Source: DASZIT01 sp036489495 | GTDB lineage: Bacteria; Actinomycetota; Acidimicrobiia; Acidimicrobiales; RAAP-2 | NCBI GenBank assembly: GCA_036489495.1 | Contig: DASXFR010000099.1 | Span: 1 to 33,967, forward strand | DNA: 33,967 nucleotides | Direction: 5' to 3' | In this document: positions 1 through 8,011 of the stretch, one piece after another | Numbering within the stretch: the stretch's first letter is position 1 | Layout of the letters: each line of letters starts with the position of its first letter | The notes under the pieces: model-generated | Seen by the model: the letters and a program-made list of their open reading frames with translations, nothing else | What the model was told of the DNA's origin: nothing | The model's database searches: none | Translations under genes and position numbers: made by a program

Positions 1-387
1 GATGCCGTCTTCGAGTTCGTCCGGCGCTGTGTAGCCGCCCCGAGCTGCTGGCGGGCGATGACCTCACGACGGCCCTGGAATGAAGGTCGGGAAGAACGCG
101 CCCTGGCCCACTTGCTGCCGGTGATCGGGCAAATCCTTACCGCCAGCCAGAACGCGGGAGCCGCACGCGAGGATGTCAGCCCGACCGACGTGGTGGTGCT
201 GTTGATGTCGGTCCGGGCCGTCGCGGATCTCTGCGACGCGGACGCCCCCAGCGCGTCGCGGCGTTTTCTGGACTTGGCGCTGGATGGAATGCGGACAAGG
301 CAGACACCTACGACTCGCCCCCCGGTCACCGCCAAACAACTTGGCCGTTTGCTCACCACCCGTCAAAACCCACCCGTCTCTGGTTGA
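1..387 (+). CDS. TetR-like transcriptional regulator, C-terminal part (5' end outside window)
   Basis: The frame is open from the first base of the window to a TGA at 385-387, so the gene starts upstream; the ATG at 58 is probably internal. The visible 128 residues are mostly helical and resemble the ligand-binding C-terminal half of TetR-family repressors: a helix after the LLP segment, a 'SPTDVVVLLMSVRAVADL' stretch typical of the dimerisation helices, then a 'FLDLALDGMR' helix and a polar tail. The DNA-binding helix-turn-helix is not in the window, so the family call rests on this pattern alone. Target and ligand are unknown. It is followed by a hairpin and then, 98 bp later, by a glutamine-amidotransferase-like gene on the same strand that it might regulate. 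Confidence 0.6.
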   Translation, partial: DAVFEFVRRCVAAPSCWRAMTSRRPWNEGREERALAHLLPVIGQILTASQNAGAAREDVSPTDVVVLLMSVRAVADLCDADAPSASRRFLDLALDGMRTRQTPTTRPPVTAKQLGRLLTTRQNPPVSG

Positions 388-398
388 CAGACCGGGTC

Positions 399-430
399 GG
401 GGTCGGCGGCTCCGAGGCGGAGCCAACCCC
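399..430 (+). terminator. Hairpin after the TetR-like gene, possible terminator
   Basis: A perfect 6-bp stem (GGCTCC at 408-413, GGAGCC at 419-424, loop GAGGC) is extended by outer pairing of GGGGT (399-403) with ACCCC (426-430). It begins 12 bp past the stop codon of the TetR-like gene. There is no T tract, so it could be a weak or Rho-assisted terminator or just a stable RNA structure. Confidence 0.35.
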
Positions 431-485
431 ACCAGTGGCTGATGGCAGCGGCGCGGGCCTCACAGATCTGATGACACAATGAGGA

Positions 486-1283
486 ATGCCGAACATTTCC
501 AGGGTTGGGTCCCGTTGGGCTGAACGACCCCTCATCGGTATCGCCGTCGGTCGTATCCCACTCAACGATCGGGTCGTCGACGGGACCCAGCGCGACTATG
601 GCGATCGGATCGCCGACGCCGGGGGGTTCCCCCTCCAACTCCTGGGGCGGTCCGACCTGCCACTGAGCACCGTCCTCCCGCACCTGGACGGGATCGTGCT
701 CCCCGGAGGCGGCGACATCGCCCCCGAGCTCTACGGAGCCGAGCCGTCCGACGAGACCGGGGGGGTGGACATCGAACGCGACCGCGCGGAGATCGCCCTC
801 TTCACCGAGGCGACGGCCGTCGGCCTTCCAGTCCTGGCCGTCTGCCGAGGCATCCAACTGGTGAATGTGGCTCGGGGGGGCACCCTCGTGCAACACCTGC
901 CGGCCCAGACCTCGGAGCCCCACCTGATCGTCGAACGCCGCCGTGAACTGGTCCATACCGTCCGTATCGGCCCCGATAGCGAACTCGCGGACATTATCGG
1001 GCCGGGGGACCTGGGGGTGAACTCTCTCCACCATCAGGCGGTCGACCGGATCGGCCATGGCCTGCGGGTCGTTGCCTGGGCCGAAGACGGGACTGTCGAG
1101 GGACTCGAGGACCGGGATCGGCGCGTTGTCGCCGTGCAATGGCATCCCGAACAGCTGCCCGACCAGCCCCGCGAGATGCGCCTGTTCGCGTGGTTGATTG
1201 AACAGGCAAGCCATCGCCGCCGGCCGCCGTATGACCGCGCGGGCGCTGGCGGTGGTTCAGGTGGCGATGACCTGGCTGTCTGA
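486..1283 (+). CDS. Class I glutamine amidotransferase-like gamma-glutamyl hydrolase (peptidase C26, PuuD-like)
   Basis: This 265-residue protein has the gamma-glutamyl-gamma-aminobutyrate hydrolase layout. It has an N-terminal 'PLIGIAVG' strand, 'GIVLPGGGDIAP' (69-80), the nucleophile elbow 'LAVCRGIQ' with Cys120, 'NSLHHQAV' (179-186), and 'VAVQWHPEQ' supplying His220 and Glu222, so the Cys-His-Glu triad is complete. Family members free glutamate from gamma-glutamyl amides in the cytosol. The ATG at 486 follows TGAGGA directly; the conserved core starts near residue 15. The last 20 or so residues are Arg/Gly-rich and unconserved-looking. The 3' end overlaps the convergent S9 peptidase gene by 27 bp. 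The neighbouring operon encodes an amide-forming ligase and an asparagine-synthase-like enzyme, which suggests this hydrolase acts on their product or a relative. The substrate is inference. Confidence 0.85.
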   Translation: MPNISRVGSRWAERPLIGIAVGRIPLNDRVVDGTQRDYGDRIADAGGFPLQLLGRSDLPLSTVLPHLDGIVLPGGGDIAPELYGAEPSDETGGVDIERDRAEIALFTEATAVGLPVLAVCRGIQLVNVARGGTLVQHLPAQTSEPHLIVERRRELVHTVRIGPDSELADIIGPGDLGVNSLHHQAVDRIGHGLRVVAWAEDGTVEGLEDRDRRVVAVQWHPEQLPDQPREMRLFAWLIEQASHRRRPPYDRAGAGGGSGGDDLAV

Positions 1284-3104
1284 CTCGACGGCCAGGGTCT
1301 GGGCCAGAAACCGGGTCATGGTGGCCAATAGGAGCCGGCGGGATGAGACGTGCCGGTACTCGTGGCCTTCTCCGGCCAGCTCGAGGTAGTCGACCTCGCT
1401 CCCCAGCGCCTGGAGGGCGGCGACCAGCTGGTGGGCCTCGTTGACCGGCACGTTGGTGTCGAGCTCGCCGTGCACCACCAGTAACGGCACCCGGATCCGG
1501 TCGGCCATCCGTAACGGCGAGAGATTGGCCAGGAGCAAGGCGTCCTGGACCGGATCGCCGTATTTGGTGACTGCGGCCTTGCCGATCCACGGCTCGGTAT
1601 CCCGATAAAAGGTGGTGAGGTCAGACATCCCGCAGATGTCGACGCCGGAGGCGAATGCCCCGGGGAAGTGGGTCAAGGCCATGAGCACGGCGTAGCCACC
1701 GTAGGACCGCCCGCTGACCGCGATCCGCCCGACATCGGCGAGGCCCTCCGAGGCGAGCCATCCTGCACACGCGGCAACGTCGCCGATGGCAGCGAGGCGT
1801 CCATACCGGTCGTCGGCATGCACGAACGCCCGCCCGAAACCGGAGGATCCCCGGATATTCGGTGCCAGCACCACGATGCCGGCGGCGGCCAGCAGTTGGT
1901 ATTGGGGGTTGAAGACTGGACGCTCCTGGCTTTCCGGCCCGCCGTGCACGCTCACCACCGCCGGCCCGGCCTGGCCTTTCTGAGGACGGTAGAGCCAGCC
2001 GGTGACGGTCAGGCCGTCGTGGGATTCGAACCGCTCGAGGGTCGGCTCCACCAGCTCTCGGCCGTCCATGATCGAAGGTGTGAGCGGACGCCAGGCGCCG
2101 GTGTCCAGGTCGAGTTCCCACAGCCTGGACGGCGAGTGGTAGCCCTCGACGGCAAGGACGGCGCGGGCGCCGTCGCGTGACACGACGCCGCCGTTGATCA
2201 CGGAACCGGGAAGGTCATCGAAACGCCGGCAAGCGCCCGAGTCGATGTCGAGCAACTCGAGCTCGCTCAGGCCCTCGACGTTCCAGGCCAGCAGCATCCG
2301 GCCGCCGTCATCGTCGCAATCGGCGAACTCGAGCTCCGCATCTTCCCGACGGGCCACAGCGCCAGCCGCCGCCCGGTCTCCGGTCACATCGAGGGGTACG
2401 GCCACCAGGGCTCGCCGGGCCTGCCCGGCGTCGGTCACCACGTAGGCGATCCACGCCGCAGGCTCGCCACCCGGAGGAGGTCGGAGCATTCCCGAGTCGG
2501 TCGATCCAGTGCCCGGATGGGGCAGGACCTCATGGGGACGGTTCGTCTCCCGATCGAGGACCCGGCAGAGGTGGGCCCCCCGGGTGCCGTCTCGGAGCAA
2601 GGCGAACCGGTCGTCGGCGGACATGTCGAGGACATCGACCAGCTCCCCGGATACCACCAGCTCTTCGCGGGCGGTATCAGCGTCGATAAGCACGCATCGG
2701 TCATCGATTCCCTCGCCGTCGCCACGAACAGTGACCATCACTCGATGGCCCCGACGGGCCCAAGGGCCGAGGACGGCGTGATCCGGGGAGCCGGCAATCC
2801 GGCGCCGCTCCGAGCCGTCGGGTCGGGCCGCCCAGACTTCGGACCGGACCCCGCCCCCAGTGGCGACCGCACACGCCAACCACTGTCCATCCGGCGACCA
2901 CCGAACTGACAGCACCGGGTCGTCCGAGATCTCGACCACCGTGGGCTCGCTCCCGTCCATCGATTGGACCCAGAGCTCCGGCGTCCCCCGCCGGTCGCTC
3001 ACGAACGCCATCCGATGGCCGTCGTGGGTCAACGTCGGGGCCCAGCAGCCCCAGGCACTCACCAGCTCCTTGGACAACTCGTCGAGTTCGCTGAGCGTCC
3101 TCAC
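1257..3104 (-). CDS. S9 family (prolyl oligopeptidase-type) serine peptidase
   Basis: About 615 residues. The N-terminal two thirds shows WD/propeller-like repeats ('HDGHRMAFVSDRRGTPELW', 'VRWSPDGQWLA'), followed by an alpha/beta-hydrolase peptidase domain. The nucleophile is in 'GRSYGGY' (about Ser467), the Asp in 'HGELDTNVP' (about Asp549) and the His in 'GEGHEY' (about His581). S9 enzymes cleave short peptides or acyl-peptides that fit through the propeller; no signal peptide is evident, so it is probably cytosolic. I chose the GTG at 3104 because it forms a GTGA overlap with the stop of the upstream asparagine-synthase-like gene, implying translational coupling. An ATG at 3158 gives an 18-residue extension inside that gene. 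Context suggests it trims or degrades the peptide amide made by the two upstream enzymes; this is inference. Confidence 0.87.
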   Translation of the reverse strand: MRTLSELDELSKELVSAWGCWAPTLTHDGHRMAFVSDRRGTPELWVQSMDGSEPTVVEISDDPVLSVRWSPDGQWLACAVATGGGVRSEVWAARPDGSERRRIAGSPDHAVLGPWARRGHRVMVTVRGDGEGIDDRCVLIDADTAREELVVSGELVDVLDMSADDRFALLRDGTRGAHLCRVLDRETNRPHEVLPHPGTGSTDSGMLRPPPGGEPAAWIAYVVTDAGQARRALVAVPLDVTGDRAAAGAVARREDAELEFADCDDDGGRMLLAWNVEGLSELELLDIDSGACRRFDDLPGSVINGGVVSRDGARAVLAVEGYHSPSRLWELDLDTGAWRPLTPSIMDGRELVEPTLERFESHDGLTVTGWLYRPQKGQAGPAVVSVHGGPESQERPVFNPQYQLLAAAGIVVLAPNIRGSSGFGRAFVHADDRYGRLAAIGDVAACAGWLASEGLADVGRIAVSGRSYGGYAVLMALTHFPGAFASGVDICGMSDLTTFYRDTEPWIGKAAVTKYGDPVQDALLLANLSPLRMADRIRVPLLVVHGELDTNVPVNEAHQLVAALQALGSEVDYLELAGEGHEYRHVSSRRLLLATMTRFLAQTLAVESDSQVIAT

Positions 3105-4891
3105 GCCGAGGTGACACCCATGGCCTGCAACCACATCTCGAGCAGAGCCAGCTGCCATAGGGCGTTGGACCCGAGGGTGGTCCGGGCCAGATTGGGCGCG
3201 GCCAGCATGCGATCGACAGTGGCCGGCCGGAACAGGCCCCTATCCCGGGCTACCGGATCGGTGAGGGCGGCTCGCACCCGCTCGAGGTAAGGACCTTCGA
3301 GTTGCCGGATGGCCGGGACCGGAAAATAGCCCTTGGTCCGGTCGATGACCGCGTCGGGGACAATGCCCCGGCTGGCGGTTTTGAGCACGCCCTTGCCCCC
3401 GTCGGCCAGCTTCAGCTTCGGCGGTATCCGCCCGGCTAGCTCGACCAGTTCATGATCGAGGAAAGGCACCCGCGCCTCGAGCCCCCACGCCATCGTCATG
3501 TTGTCGACCCGCTTGACCGGATCATCGACCAGCATGACCGTGGTGTCGTTCCGGAGGGCGGCGTCCAGCGCCGTCTCGGCCCCGGGATGCCCGAATCGGT
3601 CGACGATGAAAGCGGTGGGAGCATCATCGGCCATGAGCCACTCCTCCCCGAGCAACTGGCCGAGCTCGGAGAATCGGCGGTCGAAGAAGACCGCCGCATA
3701 GGTCTCGGCGGCCAGCTCCCGGTCGACATCGGCCAGCGGCGGGTACCAGTCGTAGCCGCCGAGTACCTCGTCGGCGCCCTGTCCCGACTGGACGACCTTC
3801 ACCTTCTTGGCCACCTCTTCGCTGAGCAAGTAGAACGCCACGCAGTCATGGCTGACCATGGGCTCGCTCATGGCGGCGATGGCGCGATCGACGGCCGGCA
3901 GCAGCCGGGAGCTTTCGATCTTGATGCGGTGGTGATCCGTCCCGAAGTGGGCGGCAACCAGATCGGAGTACTCGAACTCGTTCCCCGACTCACCTCCGGC
4001 GTCGTCGAAACCGACGCTGAAGGTCTGGAGGTGATGCTGGCCCGCCTGGGCCAATAACGCCACTACCAGGCTGGAGTCGATCCCCCCGGAGAGAAGAACC
4101 CCCACCGGGACGTCCGCCACCTGGCGTCGATTGACCGCGGTGCGCAGCGCAGCGAGCAGCATCTCCTGCCAGTCTTCGGCCGAGTGGGCGTCGCTGTCCT
4201 CGTCTCGGGCAAAAGATGGATCCCAGTAGGTCGTGTCCCGGGTTCGTCCGTCGGGCTCGATCACCCTGACGGTCGCCGGAGGCAGTTTGCTGACTCCATT
4301 GAGGATGGTGTGGGGTGCGGGAACCACCGAATGGAAGGTCAGGTAAAAAGCGAGGGCGGTGCGGTCAATGGAGGTGTCGACGCCCCCTGCCGCCAACAGG
4401 GCAGGGAGTGAGGACGCGAAGCGGATCCGGTCGGGGGATCTGGTGACATAGAGCGGCTTTATGCCCAGGCGATCTCGCGCCAACACCAGTCGACCGCTGG
4501 CGTGCTCGATGATGGCGAAGGCGAACATGCCGTAGAAGTGTGAGACACAGTCGATGCCCCATTCGGCGTACGACTTGGCAATGACCTCAGTGTCTGAATG
4601 GGAGAAGAAGGAGTGGCCTAGCCCGATCAGCTGCGCCCGGAGCTCGGGGTAGTTGTAGATGCAGCCGTTGAACGCGACGGTCAGGCCGATGGCCGGATCG
4701 ACCATCGGCTGGGATCCGTGGATGGAGAGGTCGATGATCGAAAGCCGCCGGTGGCCCAGCCCCGCGGCGCCCTGGGCCCAGATCCCGGATCCGTCGGGTC
4801 CGCGACACGCCATGACCGCGCAGCTCCGCTCCAGCGCGGCCACGTCGGCAGGTCGTCCGTCGAAACGGACCTCACCGGTGAGGCCGCACAT
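3101..4891 (-). CDS. Asparagine synthase-like glutamine amidotransferase (NAGGN amidotransferase-like)
   Basis: The 596-residue protein begins MCGL, so Cys2 is the N-terminal nucleophile of the glutaminase domain; an ATG at 4954 would bury that cysteine and is rejected. The glutaminase half carries 'HRRLSIIDL' (48-55), 'NGCIYN' (75-80) and Asp100. The synthetase half carries the PPi loop 'SGGIDSS' (268-274) and 'QSGQGADEVLGGYDWYPPL'. Asparagine-synthase-type enzymes activate a carboxylate as acyl-AMP and amidate it with glutamine-derived ammonia. Segments such as 'FYLTFHSVVPAPHTI' and 'SEPMVSHDCVAFYLLSEEV' recall the N-acetylglutaminylglutamine amidotransferase subfamily, which makes an osmolyte dipeptide amide, rather than plain AsnB; this is from memory. 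It overlaps the upstream fusion gene by 20 bp and the downstream peptidase by 4 bp, so the three form one operon. Confidence 0.88.
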   Translation of the reverse strand: MCGLTGEVRFDGRPADVAALERSCAVMACRGPDGSGIWAQGAAGLGHRRLSIIDLSIHGSQPMVDPAIGLTVAFNGCIYNYPELRAQLIGLGHSFFSHSDTEVIAKSYAEWGIDCVSHFYGMFAFAIIEHASGRLVLARDRLGIKPLYVTRSPDRIRFASSLPALLAAGGVDTSIDRTALAFYLTFHSVVPAPHTILNGVSKLPPATVRVIEPDGRTRDTTYWDPSFARDEDSDAHSAEDWQEMLLAALRTAVNRRQVADVPVGVLLSGGIDSSLVVALLAQAGQHHLQTFSVGFDDAGGESGNEFEYSDLVAAHFGTDHHRIKIESSRLLPAVDRAIAAMSEPMVSHDCVAFYLLSEEVAKKVKVVQSGQGADEVLGGYDWYPPLADVDRELAAETYAAVFFDRRFSELGQLLGEEWLMADDAPTAFIVDRFGHPGAETALDAALRNDTTVMLVDDPVKRVDNMTMAWGLEARVPFLDHELVELAGRIPPKLKLADGGKGVLKTASRGIVPDAVIDRTKGYFPVPAIRQLEGPYLERVRAALTDPVARDRGLFRPATVDRMLAAPNLARTTLGSNALWQLALLEMWLQAMGVTSA

Positions 4892-7421
4892 GCTCACCCC
4901 CGTCGGTTCGGTCGTCCGGGTCGACGAGGATCCAGGTGTCCTTGGCGCCACCACCCCGAGAAGAGTTCACCACCATGCTCCCGGCCGGAGCCACCCGGGT
5001 CAGGGCGAGGCCAGCCAGCTCGGCCTCGCCAGCCCCGGGCCCGGTGAGATAGACGAAAGCTCGGAGATCGACGTGGCGCGATTCGAGCCGTCCATCGACC
5101 AAGGTCGGAAGAGTCGAGAGGGCGACAACCTCTTGGGCGACCCAGGCGCCCGGATCGCCGGCGATTTCCTCACGTCGTCTTCCCAGTTCGGCGGGGCTGG
5201 CCTCCGGGCCGATCAGCACCCCGCTCCCGCCGTAGCCGCCAACTGGCTTGGTTACCAGTTCTTCAAGCCGGTCGAGCACGGCCGCGCATTCCTTCGGGTC
5301 AGTGCACCGGTAGGTGGGTACCGACGCGATGAGCGGCCGCTCTGCCAGGTAATAGGCGATCAGATCAGGCACGTAGCAGTACATCGCCTTGTCGTCGGCG
5401 ATGCCGTTGCCCGGGGCGTTCACCACCACCACCTGCCCCTGCTGGGCGGCCTCGAACACCTGGGCACCGACGGGTCGGCCGCTGGAGTCGATCAGATCCA
5501 CCAGCTCGCAGTCAAGACGGACGTAGACCACGTCGACCCGGCGCCCGCCGACCACCACCGTGTTCCCCTTGATCTCGACCTCACTCGGCTGGACCAGGAG
5601 CAGGCCCACCTCCTCGGCGATCAGGCGGTGTTCGTACCACCCCGAGTTGTCCGCGCCCTCGGAGAGGAGGGCCACCACCGGATCCGGGACCGTGGTGCAC
5701 CCCCGAAGAGTCCGGCCGATGAGCCCGAGCGCATCATCGGCATTGCGCATCGGCACCGCGCCGTGAAGCTCGGGCATCACTTCCTGCATGAGCCGACGCA
5801 CGGCGATGGCGTATCCCACGCCCGAGGGGACGCGGGCGTTGTCCTCCAGCACCCGCCATTCGCCGATGCTGTCGCGCACCAGATCGAACCCGATCACCGG
5901 CGATCGCACCACGCCACCCGGGAGCCGGCGTCCTTCGGGTCGCCAGGCGCTGCAAGTGTGGATGACCTCGGCGCCAATCACGCCATCCCGGACGATCTCC
6001 GCCGCACCGTAGGCGTCTCGCAGATACGCCTCGATGGCCCTCGCTCTCTGGGTGAGCCCGACGGCAAGCATGGCCCATTCGTGGGCGGGAATCACCCGGG
6101 GAACCAGATCCACCGGGAACGGCCGCTGCTCTCCCCCGACCCCGAAGGTGAGGCCCTGATCGAGGATCTGACCCGAGCGGTGCAGCGTTTCCGCCGGGTC
6201 GAACTCTTCCAGTACCTCGAAGATCGGACGGTAGGAAGAATATGGAACTCCGGTCGAGTGCACGGCTTCGTCCACGGCCGGAGCCCGGTAGCTGGCCGAC
6301 CATCGGGGCCTTGAGTGAGGTGCCACCGCACGGCCAGCGGTCTCGGCGACCAACAACTGCGCCACGTCGGCCACCCTCCCTCGCTCGCCGTAGCGAGCCC
6401 GCTGGCGTTCGCTCGAGGTTCCTCGCGCCAGTGCGGCCGCGGTCAGCTCCGAGACCACCTCCCAGTCACCGGCGTCTTCGAGTTGGGGTCGCAGGTCCTC
6501 CACCAGTCGGATTACCACTTCGGCGGCGGGGAGGGCGGCGGGCTCGGCCCGGCCGTCGATGAGGGTGTCGGCGAGACCACTCCGTGCTGCCCGCCACATT
6601 GCCGCCTGGTACAGGGGCCCGGGACGGTTCGGGCGGGGATCACCGGCGGCGTCGGCCTCGATAGCCTGCTCCACTGCGGCGCGAAACAGTCCGGCGATCA
6701 GGATGGTGTCGTCGACCAGAGGACAGGAGTCGCAGACCCGAAGTTCAAGCGTGGGCCGATTCGGCGACGGGCGCACATCGAAATACGCCATCTTGGTATC
6801 AGAGATGATGCTCGAATCGATGAGGCTTTGGATGAGCTCCTCGTATACCGCGTGGGACCCCAGGCGGGGGGTCCGGCCAGCGGTTGGCCACCGTTGCCAG
6901 ATCACCGTGCGAACGCTGGCGTAGCCGGTGTCCTGACCCTCGAAGAACGGCGAACTGGCCGATAGGGCCAAGAGAGTGGGCAGGGCGCTCTCGAGCCAGG
7001 GGATGAGCCGGACGGCCAGATCGGCATCGCCGACGCCGACATGCACCTGTAGTCCACAGACCATGTGCTCATCGACAAGGAGGCGATAGTCCTGTTGCAT
7101 GCGGCCATAGCGTCCGAGGGCAGTGAGCTCTAGATCGGCGGTATTCGACAGGGGAGCGGTTCCGGCCGCCGCCATGGCCAAACCTTCGGCGGCGGCGGCG
7201 TCGATGAGCTGTCTCCTTAGCTCGACGACTTCGCGGCTGAGTTCGTAGAGCGAGTTGCAGACGGCGGTGTTGGTTTCGACCGTGCTCCGTTGGAGCTCCG
7301 CCGAGTACCCATGGTCGGGAAGTCGGCGGAGCAGTTGGGGAGCCCGAAACGCCAGGCGGAACGTTTCGCCGTCGACTACTTGCATCTCTTCTTCGATGCC
7401 TAGCGTGCGAGCCGTGGGCAT
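4872..7421 (-). CDS. GCS2-type carboxylate-amine ligase fused to circularly permuted ATP-grasp ligase
   Basis: This 849-residue protein joins two ATP-dependent ligase modules. Residues 1-360 match the glutamate-cysteine ligase 2/YbdK fold: 'LGIEEEMQVVD' (7-17), 'ETNT' (49-52), 'QVHVGVGD' (125-132) and 'LELRVCDS' (225-232). Residues about 390-835 match the circularly permuted type 2 ATP-grasp family: 'EDNARVPSGVGYA' (526-538), 'NAPGNGIADDKAMYCY' (668-683), 'KPVGGYGGSGVLIG' (725-738) and 'NSSRGGGAKDTW' (819-830). Both modules form amide or peptide bonds between a carboxylate and an amine. The fusion is followed at once by an amidotransferase and an S9 peptidase, so it probably builds the acyl-amino acid or peptide that they amidate and later process. 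No exact product can be read from the sequence. The start is ATG with a weak ribosome site. Confidence 0.85.
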   Translation of the reverse strand: MPTARTLGIEEEMQVVDGETFRLAFRAPQLLRRLPDHGYSAELQRSTVETNTAVCNSLYELSREVVELRRQLIDAAAAEGLAMAAAGTAPLSNTADLELTALGRYGRMQQDYRLLVDEHMVCGLQVHVGVGDADLAVRLIPWLESALPTLLALSASSPFFEGQDTGYASVRTVIWQRWPTAGRTPRLGSHAVYEELIQSLIDSSIISDTKMAYFDVRPSPNRPTLELRVCDSCPLVDDTILIAGLFRAAVEQAIEADAAGDPRPNRPGPLYQAAMWRAARSGLADTLIDGRAEPAALPAAEVVIRLVEDLRPQLEDAGDWEVVSELTAAALARGTSSERQRARYGERGRVADVAQLLVAETAGRAVAPHSRPRWSASYRAPAVDEAVHSTGVPYSSYRPIFEVLEEFDPAETLHRSGQILDQGLTFGVGGEQRPFPVDLVPRVIPAHEWAMLAVGLTQRARAIEAYLRDAYGAAEIVRDGVIGAEVIHTCSAWRPEGRRLPGGVVRSPVIGFDLVRDSIGEWRVLEDNARVPSGVGYAIAVRRLMQEVMPELHGAVPMRNADDALGLIGRTLRGCTTVPDPVVALLSEGADNSGWYEHRLIAEEVGLLLVQPSEVEIKGNTVVVGGRRVDVVYVRLDCELVDLIDSSGRPVGAQVFEAAQQGQVVVVNAPGNGIADDKAMYCYVPDLIAYYLAERPLIASVPTYRCTDPKECAAVLDRLEELVTKPVGGYGGSGVLIGPEASPAELGRRREEIAGDPGAWVAQEVVALSTLPTLVDGRLESRHVDLRAFVYLTGPGAGEAELAGLALTRVAPAGSMVVNSSRGGGAKDTWILVDPDDRTDGGEHVRPHR

Positions 7422-7441
7422 TCACCAACTCTATGCAGCGA

Positions 7442-7471
7442 TTGTTACGAGAAGATGTCCTCGGAACTCAA
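7442..7471 (-). promoter_or_regulatory. Possible promoter of the amidoligase operon
   Basis: On the minus strand TTGAGT (7471-7466) is followed after 18 bp by TAACAA (7447-7442), about 20 bp before the fusion gene's ATG. The match to the sigma-70 type consensus is modest. This is the only plausible element in the 91-bp gap between csoR and this operon. Confidence 0.3.
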
Positions 7472-7512
7472 GAAATGGTTGAATGGGACTTCTGGAGCCA
7501 GTGTACGTCCGC

Positions 7513-7794
7513 TCACGAGCGCACCAGCCGGGCGATGGCGTCCGTCGCCTCGGCGATCTTCTTCTGGGCATCGGGCCCGCCGGCCTCGATCGCTTCGGTG
7601 ACGCAGGAGCCCAGATGATCGCCCATCAGTTCGACGGCCACCGCCTGGAGGGCCTTGGTCGCCGCGGAGATCTGGGTCAAGATGTCGATGCAGTAGCGGT
7701 CGTCTTCGATCATCTGCTGCAGGCCTCGAACCTGGCCCTCGATCCGCCGTAGCCGCTTGGCTACTTGCTCCTTGTGCTCGGTGTATCCGTACAT
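7513..7794 (-). CDS. csoR: CsoR-type metal-sensing repressor
   Basis: The 93-residue all-helical protein matches the CsoR/RcnR/FrmR family (DUF156): 'KRLRRIEGQVRGLQQMIEDDRYC' spans helix 1 to helix 2. Cys35, His60 and Cys64 fall where Mycobacterium CsoR has its Cu(I) ligands Cys36, His61 and Cys65. CsoR proteins bind palindromic operators as apo-tetramers and let go on copper binding. The ATG at 7794 is set by an AGGAGG 5 bp upstream; an 80-residue upstream extension crosses the promoter and is rejected. The operator palindrome lies just before the gene, so it should be autoregulated together with the divergent permease. The Cys-His-Cys set favours Cu(I), but related sensors with similar ligands bind nickel or other metals. 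Confidence 0.88.
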   Translation of the reverse strand: MYGYTEHKEQVAKRLRRIEGQVRGLQQMIEDDRYCIDILTQISAATKALQAVAVELMGDHLGSCVTEAIEAGGPDAQKKIAEATDAIARLVRS

Positions 7795-7805
7795 GGCCAC
7801 CTCCT

Positions 7806-7842
7806 GCCGCCGACTATACCCCCATAGGGTATAGTCGGCGGC
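7806..7842. promoter_or_regulatory. CsoR operator: perfect 16-bp palindrome inside the divergent csoR/permease promoter
   Basis: GCCGCCGACTATACCC (7806-7821) is repeated exactly as its reverse complement at 7827-7842 with a 5-bp centre. The TATACCCCCATAGGGTATA core has the C-tract/G-tract form of known CsoR sites. Each arm holds a TATAGT -10-like hexamer, at 7830-7835 on plus and 7818-7813 on minus. Bound repressor would therefore block both divergent transcripts. Confidence 0.8.
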
Positions 7843-7843
7843 G

Positions 7844-8011
7844 ATGGAACCGACCCCCGGCCATCCCTTCCGGCCGGAGCATTCGAGGACAGACGACGGG
7901 TACATGGACGCACGCTCCAAACCAAAAGTGGCGGGGACCCCTCCGAGCTGTCGGCCTTCCGCCGGAGGACCGGCATTGGCCCGCGTCCCGAATAGCGGAC
8001 GTCTCCGATGA
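7844..8011 (+). CDS. Possible 55-codon leader ORF, stop overlaps the permease start
   Basis: An ATG at 7844 lies 9 bp past the TATAGT hexamer in the CsoR palindrome, where transcription would be expected to begin, so it could be read from a leaderless mRNA. The frame runs 55 codons and its TGA overlaps the permease ATG as ATGA. The product is Pro/Arg-rich and unlike any family I know. Third-position GC is about two thirds, lower than in the flanking genes, so it may only be a translated leader or not coding at all. The leader also contains an inverted repeat (CCGGCC 7857-7862, GGCCGG 7872-7877). Confidence 0.25.
   Translation: MEPTPGHPFRPEHSRTDDGYMDARSKPKVAGTPPSCRPSAGGPALARVPNSGRLR

Noticed and set aside
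4892..4954. 21-residue N-terminal extension of the asparagine-synthase-like gene
   Set aside because: It would hide the Cys2 nucleophile that must be at the mature N-terminus.
4659..6314. 551-residue plus-strand ORF opposite the fusion and amidotransferase genes
   Set aside because: Low-complexity His/Arg/Pro product with no family pattern; the opposite strand has two clear enzymes.
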